Shown here: positions 7,071-16,762 of the stretch, piece after piece
Position numbering within the stretch: position 1 is the first letter of the stretch
How the letters are laid out: the number at the start of each line of letters is the position of its first letter
Source of the DNA: Chitinophagales bacterium
Lineage (GTDB): Bacteria; Bacteroidota; Bacteroidia; Chitinophagales; Saprospiraceae
Assembly (NCBI GenBank): GCA_013298845.1
Contig: JAAFJN010000005.1
Span: 1 to 64,000 of the forward strand
DNA length: 64,000 bases
Reading direction: 5' to 3'
Notes under the pieces: model-generated
The model's database searches: none
What the model was told of the DNA's origin: nothing
What the model saw: only the letters and a program-made list of their open reading frames with translations
Position numbers and translations under genes: made by a program

Positions 7071-8567
7071 GTGCAACAACAACGCGAATACATTGAACGG
7101 TTATTTCAACAAACCAATGCACTACAACTGCTCCGCGACAGCCGGGCGGTGATTGTTATTTCGTTTTTGAAAATAGCCTTTGCCGATGGCCGAAAAAGTA
7201 TTGGGCAAGAGGAACTAACCACGCTTTTGGCCAATTTTCTTCCCAATTTTGACGAAAAAGAAGTGTTTGACGAGGAAAATACCGCCGTCAACGCGGATCT
7301 TTTTGACCGGTACCGCAACAAGGCAAAAAGCCTGCTGCGCGATTGGGAAAGCACCAAAAAACGGTACCTCCGGGGCGATAACAACGCCGATGGGCAATAC
7401 GAATACAGCCTCACCGAACACGTGGTGCGCGTTTGGCAATGGCTCGATAGCCTCGAACAGCGGGAATTTACCGGTACCCGCTCGCGCCTCGACGATATTT
7501 TTGAAAAAATCCGCCGTGTGGTGGAAAATAGCCGCGAAAAAACCGACGCCGAACGCATTGCCGAACTCCGGCAAAAACAACGGGACATGGAGGCCGAAAT
7601 CGTGGCTATTCAAACCGGCAAAAGCCCGTATCAGCCTTTTGATAATACCCGCCTCCGCGAAGAATACGACGGTTTATTGGAGCAAATTCGCGCTCTTTCC
7701 ACCGATTTTAAAGCCGTAGAAGGGCACTTCGAACGCATCCGCACCGAAATGCTCCGCCAACAAGCCGCCCGACAAGGCAGTAAAGGTGCCCTGCTCGGCT
7801 CCGCCCTCGATGCCCGCGATGCCCTCGATCGAACGCCGCAGGGCATGAGTTTCAACAGTTTTTTTGAAGAAATAAGGGACCAACAACGCCTCCAACAGTT
7901 TGAAACCAAAGTGGCCGAACTGCTCAACGTGCTCAATGAACGCCAAATTGAACACCCCAACGACCAATTGCTGGTGCGCATGTACCGCCACCTGCTGGGC
8001 GAAGCGCAACCCGTGATGAATGCCAACCGGCGCATTGCCGACCGAATTACGCGTATTGTGGCCGAAAACGCCACCCACGACCGCCAATTGCTCCGCGAAC
8101 GCCTCGGGGAAGTGAAGGCGTTGCTGCTGAGCAACGCTTTTTTGCAAAAAAATATTGACTCCAATTTGCCCCTGTGGGAAATGGACAGCGATACCGCTGC
8201 GATACAGTTGCCGCTCGAAAAAGCCCTCAAAACCCAAACCGACCGCACCCGGTCGGGGTACGCATTGCCCCGGAAAAACACCGATGAAAAACCCGAACTG
8301 GCCCTCGGGGCGGATGCTTCGATTGTGCTGCGCCTCCAGGCCAATATCGAACAAGCCCTGGCTTTGGCGCAGGAAGAAACCCTCGCCCGGCTGCTGGAAC
8401 AGTTCCCCATGCAGGAAGGACTGGCCGAAATGCTAGCCTACCTCAATATTGTGGCACAACCCGTTAACCGGCATTTTATTCAACCCGACGAATCGGATAT
8501 TGTGCCGCTTGGCCCCGATCCCGATCTGTTTGTGGAAGGTCCACGGGTGTTTTTTGTGAAAGAGTGA
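7071..8567 (+). CDS. jetA: Wadjet subunit JetA (DUF3375, kleisin-like)
   Basis: The product of 498 residues matches the DUF3375 family: an N-terminal helical domain (YIERLFQQTNALQLLRDSRAVIVISFLKIAF) and long coiled-coil-rich middle. In Wadjet systems JetA is the kleisin-like subunit that bridges the SMC-like JetC heads and holds JetB. The complex extrudes loops on small circular DNA and lets JetD cut it. It is the first gene of a four-gene operon; its TGA overlaps the next start codon as GTGA. GTG at 7071 is preferred because it follows the promoter box. Confidence 0.93.
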   Translation: MQQQREYIERLFQQTNALQLLRDSRAVIVISFLKIAFADGRKSIGQEELTTLLANFLPNFDEKEVFDEENTAVNADLFDRYRNKAKSLLRDWESTKKRYLRGDNNADGQYEYSLTEHVVRVWQWLDSLEQREFTGTRSRLDDIFEKIRRVVENSREKTDAERIAELRQKQRDMEAEIVAIQTGKSPYQPFDNTRLREEYDGLLEQIRALSTDFKAVEGHFERIRTEMLRQQAARQGSKGALLGSALDARDALDRTPQGMSFNSFFEEIRDQQRLQQFETKVAELLNVLNERQIEHPNDQLLVRMYRHLLGEAQPVMNANRRIADRITRIVAENATHDRQLLRERLGEVKALLLSNAFLQKNIDSNLPLWEMDSDTAAIQLPLEKALKTQTDRTRSGYALPRKNTDEKPELALGADASIVLRLQANIEQALALAQEETLARLLEQFPMQEGLAEMLAYLNIVAQPVNRHFIQPDESDIVPLGPDPDLFVEGPRVFFVKE

Positions 8568-9217
8568 CCAAATTTTTGCCCAACATGGAAGAATTAAACA
8601 ACGTAGAACCGCATATCCCCGATACCACCGAAACGCCCCAAAGCAGTTTTGCACCGCTGGCCATTCGCCTGCTGAAAGGGGCTTTGTACGAAGAAGATAC
8701 CCGTTTATGGAACGATTTGGTCAAGGTACAGGAAGTGCCTTTGCGCCGTTATTTTAACGAAATTGGCCTCCAACTCATCGTAAATCGCAACGAAGGGTTC
8801 GCTTTTTTGCGCCAACCACCAGCCGTCCCCGACAATAGTGTACCGCCCCTCCCCCGGCTCATGAACCGCCGCACGCTCACGCTCGATCAATCGGTATTGT
8901 GCGTATTGCTGCGCGAAAGCCTCGAAGAACATACCGTGATTGATACCGCCAGCCGGGAACCCATTTTGACGCTGCGCGATATTCGGGAGATGGTAGAATT
9001 GTTTTTTCGCGAACGCACCACGCACCAACGTTTTTTAAAAGACGTAAAAAAAACGGTAAAAGAGGTAAAAGACATGGGCTTTTTGGAGGTCATTGGCAGT
9101 GAACAACCGCTGAACGAAGACGAAACCCGCTACCGCATCAAACGGATACTAAAAGCATTCATTGATGCCGACGAACTTTACCAATTATCCCAACAAATTG
9201 CCGGATTAATCGCATGA
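8564..9217 (+). CDS. jetB: Wadjet subunit JetB (DUF4194, KITE-like)
   Basis: A 217-residue DUF4194 protein containing two winged-helix-like regions, e.g. LLKGALYEEDTRLWNDLVKVQEVPLRRYFNEIGL and the C-terminal ETRYRIKRILKAFIDADEL. It corresponds to the MukE/KITE subunit that binds the JetA kleisin. The start is GTG at 8564 overlapping the jetA stop by four bases; an ATG at 8585 is an alternative. The stop overlaps the jetC ATG (ATGA), pointing to translational coupling. Confidence 0.93.
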   Translation: MTKFLPNMEELNNVEPHIPDTTETPQSSFAPLAIRLLKGALYEEDTRLWNDLVKVQEVPLRRYFNEIGLQLIVNRNEGFAFLRQPPAVPDNSVPPLPRLMNRRTLTLDQSVLCVLLRESLEEHTVIDTASREPILTLRDIREMVELFFRERTTHQRFLKDVKKTVKEVKDMGFLEVIGSEQPLNEDETRYRIKRILKAFIDADELYQLSQQIAGLIA

Positions 9218-12200
9218 CCGCACCCGAACTAACCCTTTTTTCCAGCGATGCCCAGTCCGCCGGGTTCCGTCTCGACCGCTTTGAGGTGTATAATTGGGGG
9301 GCTTTTGACGCCCAAATTTATTCTTTGCCGCTGTCGGGCGAAAATGCCCTGCTCACCGGAGCCAATGGCGCGGGTAAAACGACCCTCGTGGATGCCCTGA
9401 TTGCGCTGTTGAACCCCACACCGGAGCGGTATTTTAACCAATCGGCCGGTTTTGAAGACCGCAAACGCACCCGCCGCATGGAAGATTACGTGCGCGGCGT
9501 GTACGGCCATTCGAACAATGGCCGCGAACAATTGCGCGGTCGGGCCGACCAACCCGCCACGTATTCGGTGCTATTGGGCGTTTTTCGCAACAACGACCTC
9601 AAGCAGGTATTTACGCTGGCGCATTTGTATTGGTTTAAAAACGACGAATTGCAAAAACGTTTTTACACCGCACCCACGGCCCTGCGCATCGAAGAGCATT
9701 TTTTGTTCAAAGGTGAAATTCGCCCGTTTAATAGTTTTTTGACCAAAACATTTCAGGCCAAAGCCTACGACAGTTTTAACGAATTTGCCCTCGATTTTCA
9801 GCAAAAATTGGGCATGAGGCAATCCGAACGGGCCAATAATATGGCGGGGCGCACCAAACCGCTGCATTTGCTGGCCAAAACGGCGGGTATCAAAGTATTG
9901 GGCAACCTCGACGCGTTTATTCGCGATAATATGCTCGACGAGGCCAATATGGACGACAAATTTGACCAACTCAAAAAGGAATACGCCGACATTGCCGAAA
10001 CCCAACAAACCCTCGATAAAGCCACCGAACAGGAACGCATGTTGATGCCGCTGCTCGATAACAACACCCGTTACCTCGCTGCGGCAGTACAATTGCAACG
10101 CGCCGAGCGGGTGCAATCCGTCATTGTGCCGTGGTTCGCGCAGGAGTACGTGGGGTTGCTCGAACGCGAAATTGAACGCATTAAAAACGATATTGCCCGC
10201 CAAAATGCCGATTTGGAAGTCAGCGACGAGCGCCTCGAACAGTTGCGCGAAGAGGATAAAAACATCGGGATTCAATTGGCCAATAACGACGAAGGCCGCC
10301 GTTTGCAGGATTTACAAAGCCAAAAATTACAAAACGAAAACAAACTCAAAGAGCAACAAAAACGCGCCGACCAATACGCCCAAATCGTAAGGGAACTGGA
10401 CGGGAAATTTATTCCCGAACCCGATGCGGCCATGTTTTATTTGCAAAAAGAGCAAATTCAGGCGGAAGCCACCGCGTTATTGACCCAAAAAGACGGCCAA
10501 ACCGCCCAACGCGACGAATTGGTGGGCCAAAAACGCGATCTGGAACGCCAGGTGAATGAACTCGATCACGAACTAAAATCGCTCCGCCAACGCCGCAATA
10601 ACCTGCCCGCCGATTTGGTCGCCCTGCGCGAACGCCTCGCCCAAGGCACGGGTATTCCCGAAACGGACTTGCCTTTTGTTGGGGAATTGTTGCAAATTCA
10701 CCCCGATGAACGCGAAAAATGGGAAAAAGCCCTGGAAAAATTGCTGACGCCATTTTCGCTGCATTTGCTGGTACCGCCCCGACACTTGCGCCCGGTGGTA
10801 CAATGGGTGCGCGGCCAAAACCTCGGTACCCTGCTGCGTTTCACCGAAGCCGATGACCAGGCGGGCGAACCTTTGGTAGTGGATCAAAGCCGCCGAACGG
10901 CGTTTAATAAACTGGATGTGCAGCCCAAATCGCCTTTTGCCCATTGGCTGCGCGCCGAACTGAACCAACGCTATCCCCACACCTGCACCGAAGATACCAC
11001 CGAATACGAACGCCTCAACCGGGCCATTACGCCCGAAGGTTTGTACAAAAATGGAAAACAACACCAAAAAGACGATCGGCACCAAAAAATGAATTTTGTG
11101 TTGGGCTGGGACAATACCGAAAAGATCCGCCAATTGGACAATACCCTCCGCGAGGCGCAAGGGCATTTGCAAAAAATGGACGAGCGGATTTTGGTTTTTA
11201 AACAAAAAATGGCCCAATTAGACGTTAAATTGGCCAATTTGCAACGTTTGGGCGACATTACCGATTTTAAACAAATTGACACCAAAAGCACCACCGAAGA
11301 TATTCAGGACCTCATTGTCCAAATTGAAGCCCTGAGCCAAGCCTCCTCGCAATTGGCCCTCCTGCGCGAGCGCGCCAAAAAAGTGGCAGCCGACATTAAA
11401 GCCGAAAGCAGCCGCCGCGATGAATTGGTGAGAGCGGTGCAACAACGCAAAGATCAGTTAAAAAGCCGCAGCACGCAGTTGACGTTCAAACGCACTGATG
11501 CCGCCAGTCTTACCCCCGACCGCCAGCCCGATTTGCAAATTTTGGCCGAATACCTCGAAGGTTTGCCGCCGCTGGAATTGGACATGATTGAATCGGTGGA
11601 ACGCGAAAAACGGGCCGTTTTGCGGGGCGATATCGTGCGTTTGGAAAAAGAACAATCGGACCTGCGGTTTGTGCTCGAACGCCTCATGCAGGAGTTCAAA
11701 CAACCCAAAAAGGCCATTTTGGACCGTTTTCCGTCGTGGCCCAACGATACCGATGCCCTCGGCGAACCGCGCATGGAAAACATCGGGGATTATACCAGTT
11801 TGCTGGAACGGATTCAAAACGACCAGTTGCCCGCCCTGCGCGAGCGTTACCAGATCCGCGCCAGCAAGGATATTGGCAACGCCATGCAGGTGTTTCAGCG
11901 CCAATTGGAGGATCAACTCAACGACCACAAAGACAATATCCTGAACATCAACCGGGCGTTGCGGGCTTTGCCGTACACCCACGACACCTATTTGCAGGTG
12001 GTGATGGAAGAGGGGATGCGCAAAGGCCGAATCGGGGAATTTTACCAGTTGCTGCGTTCGTGGGACTACGACCGGGCTTCGTTTTTGGCGGCTTCGGAGG
12101 TGGAAAAATTGGATATTTGGCGCGAAACGGTGCAAAAAATTGGGACAATTATCCGGCGTTTGGACGAAAACCCCGATTGGCGCCGCGAAGTGACCGACGT

Positions 12201-12627
12201 GCGCAATTGGCTGCATTTTAAAACCCAACAATTGTACCGCGACAACGACACGGCGGTGAGTGGTACTTTGCAAGACAGCACCAGCGGCAAATCGGGGGGA
12301 GAACAGGCCAAACTGACTTATACGGTATTGGCCGCCGCGCTCACGTACCAGTTCAACATCAGTACCGACAGCCGCAACGCACGGTCGTTCCGGTTTATCG
12401 TGGTGGATGAGGCATTTAGCAAATTGGACCCGGAAAACAGCGCTTATTTGCTCGATTTATTGGGGAATTTGCATTTTCAAATGCTCATTATTACGCCCAA
12501 CACGGGCATTAATACGGGTGAAAAACGCATGAGTCATTTGATTTTTGTCAAAAAAGAATCCGAAACGCCCCCGCGTTCGGCGGCTTACGTGTATTCGGTT
12601 AAAGAACTTAAAAAGTTAACGGAATGA
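9214..12627 (+). CDS. jetC: Wadjet subunit JetC (SMC/MukB-like ATPase)
   Basis: A 1137-residue SMC-type ATPase. The Walker A GANGAGKT is at 49-56, the ABC signature SGGEQ at 1027-1031 and the Walker B FIVVDEAFSKLD with D1065 and E1066. The stretch between is long coiled coil (about 270-500 and 640-800) around a hinge-like globular part near 490-620, rich in Glu, Gln, Lys and Arg heptads. It powers DNA loop extrusion in the Wadjet complex. All ATPase residues are intact, so the system looks functional. ATGA overlap at both ends with jetB and jetD. Confidence 0.95.
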   Translation: MTAPELTLFSSDAQSAGFRLDRFEVYNWGAFDAQIYSLPLSGENALLTGANGAGKTTLVDALIALLNPTPERYFNQSAGFEDRKRTRRMEDYVRGVYGHSNNGREQLRGRADQPATYSVLLGVFRNNDLKQVFTLAHLYWFKNDELQKRFYTAPTALRIEEHFLFKGEIRPFNSFLTKTFQAKAYDSFNEFALDFQQKLGMRQSERANNMAGRTKPLHLLAKTAGIKVLGNLDAFIRDNMLDEANMDDKFDQLKKEYADIAETQQTLDKATEQERMLMPLLDNNTRYLAAAVQLQRAERVQSVIVPWFAQEYVGLLEREIERIKNDIARQNADLEVSDERLEQLREEDKNIGIQLANNDEGRRLQDLQSQKLQNENKLKEQQKRADQYAQIVRELDGKFIPEPDAAMFYLQKEQIQAEATALLTQKDGQTAQRDELVGQKRDLERQVNELDHELKSLRQRRNNLPADLVALRERLAQGTGIPETDLPFVGELLQIHPDEREKWEKALEKLLTPFSLHLLVPPRHLRPVVQWVRGQNLGTLLRFTEADDQAGEPLVVDQSRRTAFNKLDVQPKSPFAHWLRAELNQRYPHTCTEDTTEYERLNRAITPEGLYKNGKQHQKDDRHQKMNFVLGWDNTEKIRQLDNTLREAQGHLQKMDERILVFKQKMAQLDVKLANLQRLGDITDFKQIDTKSTTEDIQDLIVQIEALSQASSQLALLRERAKKVAADIKAESSRRDELVRAVQQRKDQLKSRSTQLTFKRTDAASLTPDRQPDLQILAEYLEGLPPLELDMIESVEREKRAVLRGDIVRLEKEQSDLRFVLERLMQEFKQPKKAILDRFPSWPNDTDALGEPRMENIGDYTSLLERIQNDQLPALRERYQIRASKDIGNAMQVFQRQLEDQLNDHKDNILNINRALRALPYTHDTYLQVVMEEGMRKGRIGEFYQLLRSWDYDRASFLAASEVEKLDIWRETVQKIGTIIRRLDENPDWRREVTDVRNWLHFKTQQLYRDNDTAVSGTLQDSTSGKSGGEQAKLTYTVLAAALTYQFNISTDSRNARSFRFIVVDEAFSKLDPENSAYLLDLLGNLHFQMLIITPNTGINTGEKRMSHLIFVKKESETPPRSAAYVYSVKELKKLTE

Positions 12628-13757
12628 TTTCCCCGGATCAAATTCGCCGCCGCGCCAACGCTCAATTGTACGCGTGGCTGGCCGAAATAGCCCGCACCAA
12701 CGCCCCGTTTGCCCCGGTGGTACTCGACCGATTGGGGGATAAACTGGACGACCCCGACCGTTACGCGCAACTGGAAGCCATAACAGCCAATAGTAAATCC
12801 AGAACCGGATACGGTTACCGCGTTGAACTGGAACCGCCGCGCCTGGGCAGCAAGGTGCAACAAAGCCGAATTCGGGCGTTGGTTTGGGACTCAGAAACAG
12901 ATTTATTGCGTTTTTTAGGGGCGGAAGACTTGTTCCGCGATTTTAAAACCAACCTCGAACAGATTCAGCGGGAGGTACCGGCTTTGCGGGCCTGGTGCCC
13001 CGAAAACGTCAAAAAAATAGTGGATTACGCCGCAATTTGGCCCCACCTCATTTTGGTGGTTCGTTTTTTTGAAGAAAATCCCACGCCGGATGTTACGTCT
13101 TTGCGGCTTTTGCCCATCAATGGGGTGGATACGAAATTTATCGAACGAAACGGCGGCATTTTAAGTCAATTATTGGACGTGGTATTGCCGCCCGAACGGA
13201 TTGACGCTACACAAAAGCAGTTTAAGCGGCGCTATCGTTTGCCCGAAGAAGAAACTTGTATCGTCTGTTACTGGAATGATGCTAAATGTATAAAGATGTT
13301 CGAAGGCGGAACGGGGTTAATCGTTCCGGCGGATCAATTTTTGAGCACTGCACTGCCGTTTGGTCGCGTGATTATTGTCGAAAACCAGGCCAGTGTGCAA
13401 CAATTATTGGCACAACCGCTGCCCGATACCTTGGTGATTTTTGGTTCGGGCTGGCGGGTAAATATCCTGCGGGAAGGTACCTGGCTTCAGGAGCGGGAGG
13501 TGTATTATTGGGGCGACTTGGACACGCACGGATTGGCCATTTTGAGTGCGGTGCGCGGTTTTTTGCCCCATGTAATTCCCCTTTTAATGGACGAAGCCAC
13601 TTTTGATGCCCACTCGGCGGCGTGGGTACCGGGTGCCGATTACACCGGTGCAACACCCGCCAGCCTTACGCCCGATGAAGTCCGTTTGTTTGAACGGCTC
13701 AAAGCGGGTCGCCTGCGGCTGGAGCAGGAAAGGATTCAGGGGGCAGTGGCGCTGTAA
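12624..13757 (+). CDS. jetD: Wadjet nuclease subunit JetD (DUF3322-DUF2220, Toprim)
   Basis: The 377-residue product has an N-terminal DUF3322 region followed by a DUF2220 Toprim domain. The Toprim metal ligands are visible as E253 in VIIVEN and D298/D300 in YYWGDLDTHG. JetD is the endonuclease that cleaves plasmid DNA once the JetABC motor has stalled on a small circle. Its ATG overlaps the jetC stop (ATGA), completing the typical order jetA-B-C-D. No transposase or integrase is next to it. A weakly organised 150-bp gap leads to the response-regulator gene. Confidence 0.95.
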   Translation: MISPDQIRRRANAQLYAWLAEIARTNAPFAPVVLDRLGDKLDDPDRYAQLEAITANSKSRTGYGYRVELEPPRLGSKVQQSRIRALVWDSETDLLRFLGAEDLFRDFKTNLEQIQREVPALRAWCPENVKKIVDYAAIWPHLILVVRFFEENPTPDVTSLRLLPINGVDTKFIERNGGILSQLLDVVLPPERIDATQKQFKRRYRLPEEETCIVCYWNDAKCIKMFEGGTGLIVPADQFLSTALPFGRVIIVENQASVQQLLAQPLPDTLVIFGSGWRVNILREGTWLQEREVYYWGDLDTHGLAILSAVRGFLPHVIPLLMDEATFDAHSAAWVPGADYTGATPASLTPDEVRLFERLKAGRLRLEQERIQGAVAL

Positions 13758-13907
13758 ACAAGGCGGCCACGAAGGACGACAGTGTCCGAAATCGAACACA
13801 TTCGCGCGCATTCGCACACTCCATGTTCCAAAAACGTACTACTTTGCCGCGATTTTTAAAAGGCACTGTGTTTGCAGTATTATCCAACATCATCCATCCA
13901 AGATAAC

Positions 13908-15275
13908 ATGCACGAAGCCAATATTATGATTGCCGACGATAATCCGGGCGTTTTGAGCGCCGGTAAACTTTTCCTGAAACGGCATTTTTCGCAGGTGGAA
14001 ACAACCCGCGACCCGGACACCATTCCGGCCCTGTTGCGCAGCCAGCGGTTCGACGTGGTGCTGCTGGACATGAACTTTAACCGCACCAAAAATACCGGTG
14101 AAGAAGGCCTGTATTGGCTCACGAAAATCCGGGAAATTGATCCCTCGGTGGTGGTCGTGCTCATTACCGCTTACGGCGATGTGGAACTGGCGGTGCAGGC
14201 CATTCGCAAGGGTGCCGCCGATTTTGTGCTCAAACCCTGGGACAACGAAAAACTGCTGGCAACCCTGCTCGCGGCGTTGCGCCTCAAAAATACGCAGGAC
14301 GAGGCCGATACCCTCAAAACCAAACAAACGGGCCGTAACCTGGCCGGTGCCCGCGACCTGCCCGAAATGATCTGGCGCAGCCGGGCCATGCAACAAGTGA
14401 TGGATACCATCAGCCGGGTGGCCGAAACCGACGCCAACGTGCTGATTTTGGGCGAAAATGGTACGGGTAAAGACCTGATTGCGCAGGCTATTCACGCGCA
14501 ATCGGACCGAAACAGCGAAAATTTTGTAAAAGTGGACCTGGGTGCTTTGACCGAGTCGCTGTTTGAAAGCGAGTTATTCGGCCACGTAAAAGGCGCTTTC
14601 ACCGATGCCCGCGAAGATCGTCCCGGCCGATTCGAGGCGGCCAACGGCGGCGTTATCTTTTTGGATGAAATTGGCAATTTGCCCCTACCGCTGCAATCCA
14701 AACTGCTCACCGTACTCCAAAACCGCACCATTACCCGCGTGGGGGCCAACCGCTCGCGCGATATTGACGTGCGGGTCATTGCGGCCACCAATCAAGACCT
14801 GTACGACATGGTGAAAAACCGCATTTTCCGTCAGGATTTGTTGTACCGGATCAATACCATCGAAATTAATATTCCGGCCCTGCGCGAACGCGTGGACGAT
14901 ATTGAGCCGCTGGCCGCGCATTTTGCGGAGCAATTTGCCCAAAAATACAAACGAAAAGCCCGTACCCTGAGTTCGGCCCTGCTCCGCGAAATGGAGCGTT
15001 ACCCCTGGCCGGGCAATATCCGCGAATTGAGGCACGCCGTTGAACGGGCGGTTATTATGTCGCAGGGCGATCAATTAACGGTGTCCGATTTCTTTTTCCG
15101 CGATAGCAACGGGAGCAGCGGCGGCGATTTGCCCCTCATGAATCTCGAAGACATGGAAAAACAACTCATCGAAAAGGCCCTGAACAAACACTACGGCAAT
15201 ATCACCGAAGCCGCCAAAGAACTGGGCCTCACCCGCGCTTCGTTGTACCGCCGTTTGGAAAAACACAAACTCTAA
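13908..15275 (+). CDS. Sigma-54-dependent response regulator (NtrC family)
   Basis: Starting at the ATG 13908 (MHEANIMIADDNPG) gives a proper receiver domain: acidic pocket D10/D11, phospho-acceptor D54 and the conserved lysine in VLKPWD. Next comes an AAA+ domain with Walker A GENGTGKD (182-189), the sigma-54 contact loop written GAFTDA (229-234) rather than GAFTGA, and FLDEIGNL. A Fis-type helix-turn-helix (LTRASLYRRLEKHKL) ends the protein. It should activate sigma-54 promoters when phosphorylated by the kinase encoded eight bases downstream. The GAFTDA form is, as far as I recall, common in Bacteroidota. Confidence 0.93.
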   Translation: MHEANIMIADDNPGVLSAGKLFLKRHFSQVETTRDPDTIPALLRSQRFDVVLLDMNFNRTKNTGEEGLYWLTKIREIDPSVVVVLITAYGDVELAVQAIRKGAADFVLKPWDNEKLLATLLAALRLKNTQDEADTLKTKQTGRNLAGARDLPEMIWRSRAMQQVMDTISRVAETDANVLILGENGTGKDLIAQAIHAQSDRNSENFVKVDLGALTESLFESELFGHVKGAFTDAREDRPGRFEAANGGVIFLDEIGNLPLPLQSKLLTVLQNRTITRVGANRSRDIDVRVIAATNQDLYDMVKNRIFRQDLLYRINTIEINIPALRERVDDIEPLAAHFAEQFAQKYKRKARTLSSALLREMERYPWPGNIRELRHAVERAVIMSQGDQLTVSDFFFRDSNGSSGGDLPLMNLEDMEKQLIEKALNKHYGNITEAAKELGLTRASLYRRLEKHKL

Positions 15276-15283
15276 CTCCCGCC

Positions 15284-16642
15284 GTGAAACAAATTCCCTT
15301 CACCGACGCCTTTGTTTTTAACATTGCCGGGCGCATTCTGTTGCTGTTGCTGCTGTTTGCGGGCGGCACTTACCTCCACCTCACTTTTCAGGAGCACGAC
15401 AAAGGCTGGATCTGGACGCTGGTGGGCATCGGGGCGGTGACGGTAGCCTGGAACCTGCACCATTACGTGAACGATACGAACCGCCGACTGACCCGTTTTT
15501 TGGAAAGTGTGCGGTACTCGGATTTTGCGGTGCGGTTTTCGTCGGGTGCCGAAAAAAATGATTCTTTTGGCCAATTAAACCAACAATTCAACGCGGTATT
15601 GGAGGCTTTTCGCCAAACCCGCGCCGAAAAAGAGGCCAATTTGTTGTTTATGAACGCCATTGTACAACACCTCAGCGCGGGGGTTTTGGCCTTTGACCAA
15701 CAAGATATGCTGCTGATTTCGAACAATTCGGCGTTTCAATTGCTGGGTGTGTACCGTTTTTCGCAATTGGGTGATTTGCCCGAAAGCCACCGCGATTTGA
15801 TTGATTTTGTCAATAACCTCAAATCAAAGGGCAAAATGTTGTACCAACCCGAATCCGGGCGGCAAATTTCGGTGCAGGGCGTGGCGCTCAATTTGCAGGG
15901 CCGCAACGTGCGCCTCATTACCCTGCAAAATATCCACAACGAACTACAACGCAAGGAACTGGATGCCTGGCGCGACCTTACCCGCGTGCTGCGCCACGAA
16001 ATTATGAACTCGGTAACGCCCATTGTAACCATCGTGGAAACCATGCAGGATATTGTGAGTGCCGATCTTGAACCGGGCATGGCCAAAGAAGACCTCGAAG
16101 AAGCATTAGACGTAGTGGCTTCCCGCAGCCGCAGCCTCATGGATTTTGTGGAGGCGTACCGGAGTTTTAGTTCCATTCCGCAACCGCGCCTCGAAACGGT
16201 TTTGCTCAAAAAAATTATCGAAAACGTCACCGCGCTGGTGACTCCCGACCTCAAAAACAACGATGTAGCGTTCGTTTGCCAATGGGAAACCAACCCCGAT
16301 ATTACGGTATTTGCCGATCCGGGACAAATAGAAATGGTGTTGCTGAATTTGGTAAAAAATGCCAAAGAAGCGCTACTCGGTGTTCCTGGGAATGCCCCCC
16401 ACCGCATTGCGCTAAAAATTGGTTTAGACCTGAAAAACAGCCCGTTTGTGGCCGTGGAAGACAACGGCACGGGCATTGAGCCGGAATTGCTGGAAGAAAT
16501 ATTTATCCCGTTTTTCACCACCAAACCCACCGGAACGGGCGTTGGCTTGAGTATTTCCAAACAAATTATGCAATTGCACGGCGGCGATTTGCGCGTCAGT
16601 TCATCGCCCGGTAAAGGAAGCCGGTTTATCATGGGTTTTTAA
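15284..16642 (+). CDS. Membrane sensor histidine kinase (NtrY/NtrB-like)
   Basis: GTG start eight bases after the regulator stop, so the two form an operon. Two transmembrane segments (about 12-35 and 45-62) enclose almost no periplasmic domain, so the signal is probably sensed in or near the membrane or by the PAS-like region at about 120-225. H238 in RVLRHEIMNSVTPI is the phosphorylated histidine. The catalytic domain has N (LVKNAKEAL), G1 (EDNGTGIE), F (FFTTKPTGTG) and G2 (GVGLSIS) boxes. It should phosphorylate the NtrC-type regulator. Confidence 0.92.
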   Translation: MKQIPFTDAFVFNIAGRILLLLLLFAGGTYLHLTFQEHDKGWIWTLVGIGAVTVAWNLHHYVNDTNRRLTRFLESVRYSDFAVRFSSGAEKNDSFGQLNQQFNAVLEAFRQTRAEKEANLLFMNAIVQHLSAGVLAFDQQDMLLISNNSAFQLLGVYRFSQLGDLPESHRDLIDFVNNLKSKGKMLYQPESGRQISVQGVALNLQGRNVRLITLQNIHNELQRKELDAWRDLTRVLRHEIMNSVTPIVTIVETMQDIVSADLEPGMAKEDLEEALDVVASRSRSLMDFVEAYRSFSSIPQPRLETVLLKKIIENVTALVTPDLKNNDVAFVCQWETNPDITVFADPGQIEMVLLNLVKNAKEALLGVPGNAPHRIALKIGLDLKNSPFVAVEDNGTGIEPELLEEIFIPFFTTKPTGTGVGLSISKQIMQLHGGDLRVSSSPGKGSRFIMGF

Positions 16643-16762
16643 TTTTTTGTTCATTTTTAGGGCACTCCTGCAACGATAACCTGCGTTATTTACGTCTTTA
16701 AATGCAGTTTCAAAAAACAATCTGCTTTTTGACGTTAAAAAGTAACAGACTTTATCCCAACA

